Assembly (NCBI GenBank): GCA_947650285.1
Contig: CANTFL010001075.1
Location: 43,030 to 107,029, forward strand
Direction of reading: 5' to 3'
Length of the DNA: 64,000 nt
Source of the DNA: Hyaloperonospora brassicae
Taxonomy: Eukaryota; Oomycota; Peronosporomycetes; Peronosporales; Peronosporaceae
This document shows positions 10,243 through 19,616 of this stretch, one piece after another (the stretch's first letter is position 1; every line of letters begins with the position of its first letter). The translations under genes were made by a program, and so were the position numbers. The notes beneath the pieces were generated by a model. That model was not told the DNA's origin, did no database searches, and saw nothing but the letters and a program-made list of their open reading frames with translations.

Positions 10243-12569
10243 TCGCCGAACGTGTCGATCAGTTCTGGTTGAGGAGGTGCTTCAATGTCCAGTGCGGCGG
10301 CCTTTTCGGACCAGAGCCGACGGTCGTCGAGTGAACGCGCCGGCCCAGGTTTGGGACACGTGACAGGAAGAAGCTGGGCTGGATCAAGGGCAACACGTCG
10401 CGTCGATCGACCTGATGCGAGGAGTAGGAGGTACGATGGCGGCCTTGACAGCTGCGGGCTGGACGAGGTCCAAGCAGGTGGAAAAGTCCGGTAGGGACGT
10501 CTCACTTGTTTGGACTCTATGGTTGCAGATAGCATCACGTGTGAACGTGTGTGTGAATGTCGATAAGCGATGAAGAGGAAGAGACGTAAGCTGCGGGCTT
10601 AGTGCTTAGCGGTGTGGCAATGCAGGAGGACGCCGTAGTTGTCGAGATACATTGGAGACTGAGCCCGACAAAACTCGAGTCAGCCAGCGAGTAATCAAAC
10701 GTTACGCTTCAGTGCAGTTCGCTGGAACTACTCACTCGACTGTTTGTCTCTTCGATACGACGTTGTGGTCGCCGCACGTGCGCAAAGTAGTACGAACTCG
10801 ACCACTTGTCGTGCGCAACGACACGTTCACAAGGACGAAGACGAACGAGCGCCAGACGTCGCGTATGGAACGAGCATCGCTTTTCCAGGCGAAGAGCACG
10901 GCGATGTGTCGACTTTGCGGTGTGGATGCATACTTTTCTGCTGTAGAATCGTCTTGTAGGATGCCGTGTGGGGAAAGGCCTTTGCCTGCTATGCATATTG
11001 CGACATCGCTAGAGCTGTCACACGTCCTTGGATACCCTGCAAAGTAGCAACACAGGGACGCGTGCTTTCCCAATGCATTGATGCTTGCGCCACGACGACT
11101 CGATCGATCTCGTAGGTGAGTTGTTCGAAGGCCATGTGTCGGTCGTACTCAAGTGCCCGCGAGGTAAGCGCTCGTTACAGACTCGTCCAGCTCCCAGTGC
11201 CTCTACTGAAAGTTGCTATGGTGGTGTAGACGGCTCTTGAAGGTGTGTAAACGCTGCACGCGGCCATTGACACGGTAGAAAACATGCAGAGCACCTGCGT
11301 GGCGGCCAGCAGCTTGTCGCGCAAACTGTCCAACTGTCCCTTTGGCACTAGTCGCATGCCGAAGCACAACTTTCTGCCCCCTCCCGCGTGTCGTCTACTA
11401 GATCGTGTCCATCTCTCTGCTGCCACTGTCGAGGAAAGCAAAGTGAAGCCGACTGCCTGTAAAGCATTGAACGAACGCCAGCGTTTGGACGATACGTTGA
11501 CATCGAGTGCGACTGTACAGTCGTGTAAGTCAGTAGAGGCGACAGCGGTTCACTTGTTGTCGCCTCCTTATTCGACCGTCCGGACGATACCGCACGGCGG
11601 ATGTGTAGCTACGAGCGGCGGCAAAAGACGAAGAACGCGTTCGTTTTGCGAGAAACCACTAAGCAGTTCGTGCAAAGGCGTTCGTGTAGTAATTTCCCAC
11701 GCTTTTACATCACGTTGTGTGCATACCTCGCACTTGCACTCCATTGCACATCCTTCACCACACATGGCAGATCCTATCGATCACAAATAGTTGCGGTGCT
11801 CACTGACTGAGCACGTGTTCCACGAAGACGACGCTCGTGCATCGAGTGTTGTCACGAGGCAGATTGTTTATAAAGTTGAATGGTATGTGCCTTGATTGTT
11901 CGACAGTACAAGTAGCGCGTGTACGTGCCCCTTCGAGCCATAAACGCAGAGTCGGCAGGTACAGCACTCCAAAGTCGCTGTTGCATCGCTATCGCCAATC
12001 TATTCGATTGCGACGTTGGCGATCGCTGTGAATGCGAGCTCAAGAGCTTGCTCGTTCGATCCCAGATGCTGATGCGCCTACTTGGAAACATACAGAGCGA
12101 TGCTCGTATGAACACATGCTCAGCCATCGGCGCATCTTCTTCAGTTTTGGGACCTTTTACACCGCATGCTGCATCATTCGTGCGCGCCGCTCTTCGCTTT
12201 TCAGTCAATTGCGTTCGCGCTTGTGCGAGACGTTTAGTATCACAAGACTCATCGACAAACAAAGCTGCAGAGAAGTCCGGCTTTTACCTTACGCACGGTC
12301 ACGAACAGCGTTGCGCGTCTGACTCGCAGCTGCAGTGTCGGCCTTATGTACACATAGGTGGCAGTAGTCTTTTCGGATCCGGATGCTTAGCTCGTTGCAC
12401 AAACCACAGTATCGCTTGCATCGCGTTGCGAGAATCATAACCTAAAAAAGACCTTACGACGCACAGTACTGGCCAACATGCGTGGCAAGAGTTCCTCTGA
12501 AGCTTCAGTGGCTCTCCCAATTCGTGCATGGACCTTGTTCATGGAATAGCGAGGCGAGTCGTAGACAAT

Positions 12570-12624
12570 GAGCATTTGCAGTACGAGCAACGAGCATTTG
12601 CAGTACGAGCAACGAGCATTTGCA
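12570..12624. repeat. 22-bp tandem repeat, 2.5 copies
   Basis: Two identical 22-bp units beginning GAGCATTTGC and ending CGAGCAAC are followed by a partial third copy that diverges after GAGCATTTGCA. No coding function seen. Confidence 0.9.
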
Positions 12625-12835
12625 ATATGGATCACTTCGTGTTTTTCTTCTTAACAAGCGCACACGAAAGCCGATGCACCCGCAGCTCTCGAACGACTGC
12701 AAAGCCGATACAGCTCATTCCACCACTACACAAAAGAGCTCCGTGTGATCAAAAGTACAGACCAGTCCACATTCAGCTGCCACTTCGTGACTGTGCCAGC
12801 GTCGTTCGTGGCCGAGCCGTTGCATACCCCTCTTT

Positions 12836-13852
12836 CTAGCTTGACCCGTCAAACGCAAATGTGAACTCCTTCTCACCAGGGGTCCGTCTAGTAGTTAGGG
12901 ACCCGGCAGCCGACGCAATCGCATCAATCGACTTGGCACTCATCGTCTTCGGGTGCTTGCTACTGGCCGTCGCAGTGATCTCTAATTCTTTCGTCCTTGA
13001 CATGTTGTCGACGCTCGATGTCTTGTCCCGACCGCCACTGGCCACGACGTCGTTGATGTAGTCCAAGACAGACGACACGCGAGTGTACACACCAGGTTCC
13101 TTGCCGCAGTTGTCGCCTGTCCAGCTCACGAACCCCACAAGGACGTCATCGACAACAAGCGGTCCGCCCGCATCACCCCTGCAGGAGCTCTTGCCTTTGC
13201 CTTCGCCAGCACAGAGCATCTCTTTTGTAAGGAGGTCCGTGTACGCCTCGAATCGATTGCACTTTGCCAGCGAAATAATCGGAATGTCCACTTGTTGAAG
13301 GGTGAAAACAGCAGAGCTCTCTTCAGTCTGTCCCCAACCGAGCACCGTCGCTACAGTGCCAACTTGTTCGTCCGATCCATCAGCAGCAGGCAACGTCGCC
13401 GGTTTCTGCGTCACGGCCGTCTCGAGCTTGAACAGACCCACGTCGTACAGGTGCTTCCTCCTGTTGTACATTGGGTGCTTGAACCCTTTGACAATCCGAA
13501 CGATCTCGCCGTCCTCTCCGAAACTATACTCCGAGTCAAACGACGCCGTCATGTCTACCTCGTCCGTCTTGATACAATGAGCTGTCGTCACGAGGTACTG
13601 GGGCGCGATCAACGTCGCTGCACACACAGTCACGCCATCGATCCGGACACTTGCAACGTACGGGTGGTCCTTGATCTCGGCTTCCTCGCCGCCAAAAATG
13701 CGGCTCTCTTCGACGGCCGTCAAGCCGGTGCTCTCCTCAACGGGTCCATCTGCTTCGTCCGTAGCACTCGTGAGCAACAGACTGTCGGCACGTGCAACAA
13801 ACGTCAACGAGACAAGAGCCACAACCTCCAGACATGTCGTCAGTCGGGTCAT
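12836..13852 (-). CDS. Secreted S1A pseudoprotease, GIP-like
   Basis: Intronless, 338 residues from the ATG at 13852. A signal peptide-like N-terminus, a propeptide ending SR|IFGGE and the S1A fold are clear. His (TTAHC) and Asp (HLYDVGLFKLE) of the triad remain, but the nucleophile motif reads CRGDAGGP, so catalytic Ser is Ala. The pocket position that is Asp in the three neighbours is Ser (KSSCRGDA). Hydrolysis is therefore predicted to be lost while the fold, including Asp before the Ala, is kept. This matches the logic of oomycete glucanase inhibitor proteins, inactive S1A homologues described in Phytophthora sojae that bind host endoglucanases; partner and role here are inference. The C-terminal extension is short (about 65 residues), unlike two neighbours. 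The frame stays open upstream, but that part is translated minisatellite and I exclude it. Confidence 0.88.
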   Translation of the reverse strand: MTRLTTCLEVVALVSLTFVARADSLLLTSATDEADGPVEESTGLTAVEESRIFGGEEAEIKDHPYVASVRIDGVTVCAATLIAPQYLVTTAHCIKTDEVDMTASFDSEYSFGEDGEIVRIVKGFKHPMYNRRKHLYDVGLFKLETAVTQKPATLPAADGSDEQVGTVATVLGWGQTEESSAVFTLQQVDIPIISLAKCNRFEAYTDLLTKEMLCAGEGKGKSSCRGDAGGPLVVDDVLVGFVSWTGDNCGKEPGVYTRVSSVLDYINDVVASGGRDKTSSVDNMSRTKELEITATASSKHPKTMSAKSIDAIASAAGSLTTRRTPGEKEFTFAFDGSS

Positions 13853-13857
13853 TGTCG

Positions 13858-13983
13858 AGAGGGACAGAGGGACTGAGGGACAGAGGGACTGAGGGACAGA
13901 GGGACAGAGGGACAGAGGGACAGAGGGATAGAGGGACAGAGGGATAGAGGGACAGAGGGATAAAGGGACAGAGGGACAGAGGG
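13858..13983. repeat. GAGGGACA minisatellite abutting the pseudoprotease start codon
   Basis: About 15 imperfect copies of an 8-bp unit (GAGGGACA with GAGGGACT and GAGGGATA variants) start six bases upstream of the ATG at 13852. Read on the coding strand it is a pyrimidine-rich leader. Translated in the gene's frame it gives meaningless Pro-Ser-Val-Pro-Leu-Ser-Leu repeats. Confidence 0.92.
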
Positions 13984-14390
13984 TCGTTACGTAATGAGCT
14001 TTTGGTGAGCGACGCAAAAGTGTCACTAAAGTGGCAGAAGGACCGGCACTGCGATTGGCAGAGGGGTGCAGCGTTTCGTCCAATGACGACGTTCCTTCGA
14101 ATGGGATCAACAGGGGAACTAAGCTGACGACAGGACGGAAAACAGCTGGGAAGAGAAAACGGGATGGGGGCAGGCGAAAAACGCTCGACGGGACGGTCCA
14201 ATGGACGAACGTCGGGTTGTTTTGCTTGATACTGTAGCACAGAGAAAACGGGAGGCGACGTGTCGAGGACTCTACTTGGAGACTGTAAGTACTCATACAT
14301 TACATACGGGCAAATATGCATACGTGCATCCATCGATAGATATACACGCATACATATATTCGCAGCTTGTCCGTACAAAAGCTGCGTACC

Positions 14391-14414
14391 ATCGATCGAT
14401 CGATCGATCGATCG
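14391..14414. repeat. (ATCG)6 microsatellite
   Basis: Six perfect ATCG units downstream of the third S1A gene's stop codon. Confidence 0.95.
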
Positions 14415-14466
14415 CGACTTTGTTTGTTGTCCGAACACGCGCGCGACGGTCGTACGTCGTCGGACC

Positions 14467-16146
14467 TTATTCGACAAAATCGGCGTCATCGTCTTCACTG
14501 TCTTCGCCGCTCTTGGTCTTCTCCTTTGTCTCAGACTTGGCTGCCTTCTTTTTCGGAGCTACGGTCTCTTCGTCCTCGCCCTCTTCGCCTTCTTCGTCCT
14601 CTTTCTCTGCCCACTTGTCCTTCTTTGCTGCCTTCTTTGTCGACTTTAGAGCTTCGGCCTCTTCCTCCTCCTCCTCTTCGTCCTCTTCGTCCTCTTCCTC
14701 TTCACTCTTGAGCTTCTTTGCTGCCTTCTTTGTCGTCTTTGGAGCTACAGCCTCTTCTTCCTCCTCCGCTTCGTCTTCTTCCTCCTCTTCTTCTTGCTCT
14801 TCAGACTTGGCCTTTGGCAATGGCTTCTTCAGCTTCTTTGCCGAGACCGCATCGACCTCTTCGTCATCATCGCTCTCGTCAGATGCAGTCTTCTTGGACG
14901 ACACACTGGACTTCTTCGTGGCCTTGTCGTCCTTTTCGTCTTCGTCATCCTCCACCAGCTTTTCAAGTTCTTCTTCCACCTCCTCTTCTACCAGCTCTTC
15001 TTCATACTCCTTGCTTGCCGCAATCTTTTCTTTCGCCTTTCTTTCGTCTCTCTTCGCGACAGCCTTGGCTTGCCTGGCTTTCTGCACTTCTTCTTCATCG
15101 CTTTCTTCTAGCCCTTCCTCCAGCGCAGCTTCAGCTGCAGCCTCCCTCTTCTCGGCCGCTTTTTCAGCTACTCGGGCAGCCTCGATATTTTTCTCGACTT
15201 TTTCTTTGCTTTCGGTCAGGCGTCGACGACCGCGGCGGACCCTGCAGCCTGATGAAGTAGTGCTCGAGTCGGGCGATGTCGGCTCCTCCAATGAACGAGG
15301 CGACGAGTTCTTATCCTTCGAGTTGTCGGTCTGTTTGCCACTGAGAACATCGTTGATGAAGCCCATCACGGACGTCAAGCGCGTGTACACACCCGCGTTG
15401 ACCCCGCACTTGCCCCCCCAGCTCACGAATCCAATCAACGTCTTGTCGTTAGTGACCAACGGCCCTCCCGAGTCGCCATTGCACGAGTCCTTGCCGCCCC
15501 CTTTGCCTGCACACATCATCCCCTCGACGATGCGGTTGTTGTACATCTTGTTGCACTCGGCATTGGAAATGACGGCGACGTTCACTTGCTGGAGCGTCGC
15601 GGCCAGCGACCCGTTCTCGACCTTGCCCCATCCAAAAGCCGTCGCCTCTGTGCCAACCTCATTGTCTGCTCCGTCGGCCGCACACATTTTCACCGTCGGC
15701 TGCTTTGACGGCTTCTTGAGCTTCAGCAGCCCGACATCGTACAAATGGGCCTTTTCCACGTACAACGGGTGCTGGAACTCTTGGTCGACTTCAATCGTTT
15801 CTTGACCGTCGGTCGACCCCGTGCCACGTGCTGTCCCGAGGTGGACAACGACCGTGCCCCCCTTCTTCTTCACGCAGTGACCGGCCGTCAAAACGTACTG
15901 CGGGGCGATCAGCGACCCGCCGCAGTGAGTCCTGTCTTTCTCTTTGAACCGGATGCTCGCAATGAACGGGTAGTCCTGGATCTTCGCGTCCGAGCCGCCG
16001 TAGATGTGGTTCTCCTCGTTCGTCGAGGGGTTGTCGGCCGTGTCCGGCGGGAGCGCCGACGGACTCATTTGACTCGAAAAGTCGTACCCCGTTGTCCCCC
16101 CCCAGGCCGTCGTCCAAGCAAACGCGAGCACCAGTGGCCACTTCAT
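14467..16146 (-). CDS. Secreted trypsin-like serine protease (S1A) with long Lys/Glu-rich tail
   Basis: Intronless, 559 residues from the ATG at 16146 (MKWPLVLAFAW, signal peptide-like). The triad is intact: TAGHC, HLYDVGLLKLK, CNGDSGGP, with Asp in the specificity pocket (KDSCNGDS). The residue before the new N-terminus is His rather than Arg (NH|IYGGS), so a trypsin-like enzyme would not be expected to activate it. The S1A domain ends near residue 285. A tail of about 270 residues follows: alanine/glutamate/lysine helix-prone sequence, then acidic runs alternating with KKAAKK blocks (KTTKKAAKK, KSTKKAAKK). Such a strongly charged tail is unusual for a secreted protease. It may bind ionic surfaces such as cell-wall polymers, or be removed on maturation; both are inference. 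Confidence 0.87.
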   Translation of the reverse strand: MKWPLVLAFAWTTAWGGTTGYDFSSQMSPSALPPDTADNPSTNEENHIYGGSDAKIQDYPFIASIRFKEKDRTHCGGSLIAPQYVLTAGHCVKKKGGTVVVHLGTARGTGSTDGQETIEVDQEFQHPLYVEKAHLYDVGLLKLKKPSKQPTVKMCAADGADNEVGTEATAFGWGKVENGSLAATLQQVNVAVISNAECNKMYNNRIVEGMMCAGKGGGKDSCNGDSGGPLVTNDKTLIGFVSWGGKCGVNAGVYTRLTSVMGFINDVLSGKQTDNSKDKNSSPRSLEEPTSPDSSTTSSGCRVRRGRRRLTESKEKVEKNIEAARVAEKAAEKREAAAEAALEEGLEESDEEEVQKARQAKAVAKRDERKAKEKIAASKEYEEELVEEEVEEELEKLVEDDEDEKDDKATKKSSVSSKKTASDESDDDEEVDAVSAKKLKKPLPKAKSEEQEEEEEEDEAEEEEEAVAPKTTKKAAKKLKSEEEEDEEDEEEEEEEAEALKSTKKAAKKDKWAEKEDEEGEEGEDEETVAPKKKAAKSETKEKTKSGEDSEDDDADFVE

Positions 16147-16899
16147 TGTCACCTCCTCGCGCGAAGAGAGAGCAAAGAGGGTCGGAACCGATGGACGGAC
16201 TGTCGCTCGACCGACAACAAGGAAAAAACTAAAGTGCTAGTGGGACACGTGACGACGATCGGCTCATCGCGCGGCGGCTGTCTGCCGATGGTCAGCTCGC
16301 AATGGTGCGACCGAAGCAGCTCTTAGGTACAGTGCACAGCTGTTGGCTGGCGTGTGACCGAGAGCTCTGGTAGCTGCTATTGGGTGGCGCCTCTACAGTC
16401 CAGTGCTGAAGGACCCCTCCCTATCCATGGACGCCGGTTGACCAACTAACTGCATCGTGCGGCGACCCGTGACTATGGGTTATACCGGGCTTTGGTGCAG
16501 AGACAAAAGGCCGACGATGTAGTGTGATCGCACATCGACGATGCCGGAAGGTATTCATTCTCCTTCGGTCGCTCCAGTCTCTTCACATACTGAGCGAACA
16601 AACGGCAACGGAAGAGCGCGACAGGAACACGTTCATATACAGATATACAATGCGTGTATTGACAACCATCGGACAAGGGGATGGAGAGAGCGACGAGAAC
16701 AAGTTGACCCGATCGAGCTCTCGATCGTTCGACCGCCCCCCCCCCCCACACAGACACACGCACACACACTGAGAAGAAGAAGGAGACGCAAAAGCATGCG
16801 GTTTTCTCCTTGGGCATGTGCCTCCTCCGTGCCGTCCACTTTCTCGACGAACGCGACAACACACACGACGTTCAACATACCGTGCGAGTCACAGTGGCA
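16147..16899. other. Intergenic between third and fourth S1A genes
   Basis: 753 bp, presumably the promoter of the third S1A gene and 3' region of the fourth. Apart from a poly-C plus CA tract near 16.74-16.77 kb I see nothing recognisable. Confidence 0.55.
16735..16770. repeat. Poly-C tract followed by CA repeat
   Basis: A run of about 12 C followed by ACACAGACACACGCACACACAC. Low-complexity DNA in the gap between two protease genes. Confidence 0.9.
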
Positions 16900-18048
16900 C
16901 TACGTGCACATGGGCGCCACGTTGGGACTCGACAAAAGCAGCTCAGCTGATCCAGCGGAACTGGGCGTTGGCTCACTTGGCACTGCAAGTGGGACCGCGA
17001 CAGGTCGCTCCATCTCAATGGCCGCACGAGCGATCGTACCCGTTGACGGCGGACTGGGAGCATTGGCACCTCGCGCAGTTGCGACCTCTCTGGTCGCTGG
17101 TGCACTTGGCCTGTGCACGGTCGAAGACCGTCCAGCCGCCGATCCCTTCGGATCCGTTGACGCAACGTCGAGCTCTTTTGCCTCGTCGTGAGCCGCAGAA
17201 AAGCGCACGCCGCTGCCGCCGTGCACAATGTCGTTGATGTAGTCCCGCACGGCCGACACGCGCGTGTAGACGCCCGAGTTGGCCCCGCACTTGCCGCCCC
17301 AACTCACGACTCCAACGAGCTTACCATTCGCGATCAAGGGACCGCCCGAGTCGCCATTGCACGAGTCTTGTCCTTGTCCATTGCCTGCACACAGCATCGT
17401 GTCCGTGATGCGGTCCTTGTACTGTTTGCTGCACTCGTCAGTCGACACAATGTGGACGTCGACTTCCTCGAGCATCAAGCTCTGCGAGCCATTCTCCGTG
17501 ATGCCCCACCCTCGGACCGTCGCCACTGTGCCAACTTTGTTGTCAGAGCCGTCGGCGGCGGCCAACCCAATGGCTGCGACTGCGACTGGCTTCTCGAGCT
17601 TGAGCACGCCAACGTCGTACAAGTGGGCGGACTTGTTGTACAACGGGTGGCGGTATCCCTCTACGACTTTGACCTGCTGGCCTCCGTCTGCTCCTTTGGC
17701 GAAAGCTGAGCCGATTGACGCATAGATCATCGACTCGTCCGTCTTGACACAGTGCCCAGCCGTGACGACAAACTGGGACGCAATGAGTGTCCCGCCGCAA
17801 AAGGTATTGGCATCAGCTTTGCCCTTGCGCAGACTCACGATGAACGGCAGCTGCGACGCATCGGCCTCTGCGCCGCCAAAGATGCGCGTCTCTTCGCTGA
17901 TCGTCAGGCCAGTGCTTTCGTTGTCAAGGGCTGCGTCGCCCAGCACCAACGAGCCATTGGTCTCCACAAGTGCAGTGCCTCGGGCACAAGTAGCTGCTAC
18001 GAGCACAGATGCTATAACACGGACACGACTAGATACAGTGAACTTCAT
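16900..18048 (-). CDS. Secreted trypsin-like serine protease (S1A)
   Basis: Intronless, 382 residues from the ATG at 18048 (MKFTVSSRVRVIASVLV, signal peptide-like). The zymogen junction TR|IFGGA is intact. Triad residues are present: TAGHC, HLYDVGVLKLE, CNGDSGGP, with pocket Asp (QDSCNGDS). The array shares family blocks such as GYRHPLYNKSAHLYDVG, AADGSDNKVGTVATV and VSWGGKCG, which mark recent tandem duplication. The C-terminal extension is about 95 residues, rich in Ala, Pro, Ser and Thr, without the acidic repeats of two neighbours. Predicted role: secreted or apoplastic proteolysis. Host targets are unknown. Confidence 0.88.
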   Translation of the reverse strand: MKFTVSSRVRVIASVLVAATCARGTALVETNGSLVLGDAALDNESTGLTISEETRIFGGAEADASQLPFIVSLRKGKADANTFCGGTLIASQFVVTAGHCVKTDESMIYASIGSAFAKGADGGQQVKVVEGYRHPLYNKSAHLYDVGVLKLEKPVAVAAIGLAAADGSDNKVGTVATVRGWGITENGSQSLMLEEVDVHIVSTDECSKQYKDRITDTMLCAGNGQGQDSCNGDSGGPLIANGKLVGVVSWGGKCGANSGVYTRVSAVRDYINDIVHGGSGVRFSAAHDEAKELDVASTDPKGSAAGRSSTVHRPSAPATREVATARGANAPSPPSTGTIARAAIEMERPVAVPLAVPSEPTPSSAGSAELLLSSPNVAPMCT

Positions 18049-19616
18049 GGCAGACAATGGAGACGCGGAGAGCGACCTATGCGCTCAACTACAAGAGGAA
18101 AACTGACGTGTGTGTCCGTGTGTGTGTGTGTCGGACGAGGAAGCACTGTCTAGTCAAACACAAGACGTCACGACTACGGCAGAAAAGTCTCGAGTTGGGA
18201 GAGAAGAGCACGAGCGTCTGACACGATTGCCACCGCGCGCAAGCAACAGCGCTCCACAGCCTTTTTTTCGGTGCTCCTGCTGCTGCTGCTACCTACGACG
18301 ACGACGAGAAGATTACCATTTCCGACAAGACAAGGGCGACGGGTAAGAGTGTACATGTGGCGGTGCTACGATAGTAACACAACTGCACCAGTTGCCGCTT
18401 CAACTCAATCCAGCAGTAGTTGTTTGCTGGTCTCGGTATGGATTGACTTGGAGGACAAAACACACGGAGGACGTGACCAACAAACATTACACTGCGCGCA
18501 TCGACACATTGGCCATCTCTTTTTCTTGCGCGCGATACTGTCGACGACGTCAGCTGGGCGACTGTTTACAATCGAGAGAGAGATGGAGAGAGATGGAGAG
18601 ATGGAGAGAGAGATGGAGAGAGAGACTTCACGATGGTCGATTCACACATGATTGTGTACAAGATGTCGCAACACCTCTTCGCTAGGAAAATAGTGTCGGA
18701 CTCGGTAGCTCGTCGTGGTAAAACGTCTGTAGAGAAACCGAAATGCCTCTTCACTTTGAGAGGCAAGAGGTCATGCAGACGTGTTTCAGTGCTCCGAACA
18801 TGACTGTGTCGGGACTCTGATGTGCCACCAGACTTCGATCCCCCTGAGACGCTTTATTGTGCCATGGTCTACCCTTCACAGAGTCATTGTCGAGAGAAAT
18901 GTCGTGACCGTACGTTGACACAAGATGATGCACAAGGTCCTACAAACTCCGGAGCTAGAACGAAAGCGCCCGAGCTGCAAACCCGTTGTATATGACCGTG
19001 AGTCAATAGGTCGCGCGAAACAGGCATGCAAAAGCGCCCCGGGGACGACTGTGTCTAGTCTCCGTTGTCCGCGCTTGGCTAACGCTGTGAGTTGCCGTCC
19101 ACAAAGCACAGAAACGCGTGAAACAATTTGCGAAGCTGATGCTCGCCCTCCTTGAAAGACTGCGTCGGTCTGCTTACCCCCACAAGGGAGTGAGACAAAT
19201 GCTGGTCGTAACCAACCAAAGACGATTTTACACCCTGACGCTCGCGTTTTAGCCGTCCTGGAAATGGTATGTAGCTATTGCCGCGACATACGAAGGTCTA
19301 GTTATTCACACGTTTGGGACAGCGTCCAGCACTAAACGTCTGCGCATGCCGTTTTCCGTGCAAAGAGGAAGTGACCGATACGTTTACCCTAAAGAGAGTC
19401 GCTGTCGACTGAAAAAAGGTCCGCAAAGGACATTGGAGCAGACGGGCGCTTAAGAGGAACAGCTGGTGCGTGTCGATCATGTCGCACCCCTCGACGCGTC
19501 ACGACGACGACCAATGATGGACGGACCGCTCCTTTTTGTGGTGTACGTCACACAACGAACCACTTTGCTGGTACATTTCGCGACCCCGGTCAACTTGTCC
19601 TCTCTGTGGTCAGGTC
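18049..19616. other. Intergenic, 1.6 kb, no supported gene
   Basis: Separates the S1A array (minus strand) from the M3 peptidase (plus strand), so promoters of both lie here. It contains a GGAGAGAGAT-type repeat near 18.58-18.63 kb. No open frame has a recognisable product. Confidence 0.5.
18575..18632. repeat. Purine-rich GAGAGATG repeat
   Basis: Imperfect units of GAGAGAGATG and GGAGAGATG, purine only except the T. Confidence 0.85.

Larger units (their letters stand above)
9691..12835. other. Intergenic, 3.1 kb, no supported gene
   Basis: Upstream region of the first S1A gene and downstream region of the second. It has several medium-length open frames on both strands (for example 11284-11790 and 11919-12440 plus, 9777-10538 minus), but none carries a recognisable domain, signal peptide or convincing splice partner. 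It holds two short tandem repeats listed separately. A decayed gene cannot be excluded. Confidence 0.45.
13853..14466. other. Upstream region of the pseudoprotease gene
   Basis: 614 bp between the second and third S1A genes. It contains the CAGAGGGA minisatellite right at the start codon and an ATCG run near 14.4 kb; the rest shows nothing recognisable. Confidence 0.6.

Noticed and set aside
9777..10538. 253-residue minus-strand open frame with SDQ repeats
   Set aside because: Composition is Arg/Ser/Pro-rich, it contains the 9-bp tandem repeat, and it shows no domain or signal peptide.
11919..12440. 173-residue Cys-rich plus-strand frame in the protease intergenic region
   Set aside because: Considered as a small secreted protein, but no clear signal peptide and no recognisable motif (no RxLR-dEER pattern).
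13853..14296. Upstream in-frame extension of the pseudoprotease frame, about 148 residues
   Set aside because: It is translated minisatellite plus non-conserved sequence; the signal peptide begins at the ATG at 13852.
14201..15805. 534-residue plus-strand open frame rich in Ser and Phe
   Set aside because: Antisense shadow of the Lys/Glu-rich tail and protease domain of the third S1A gene.
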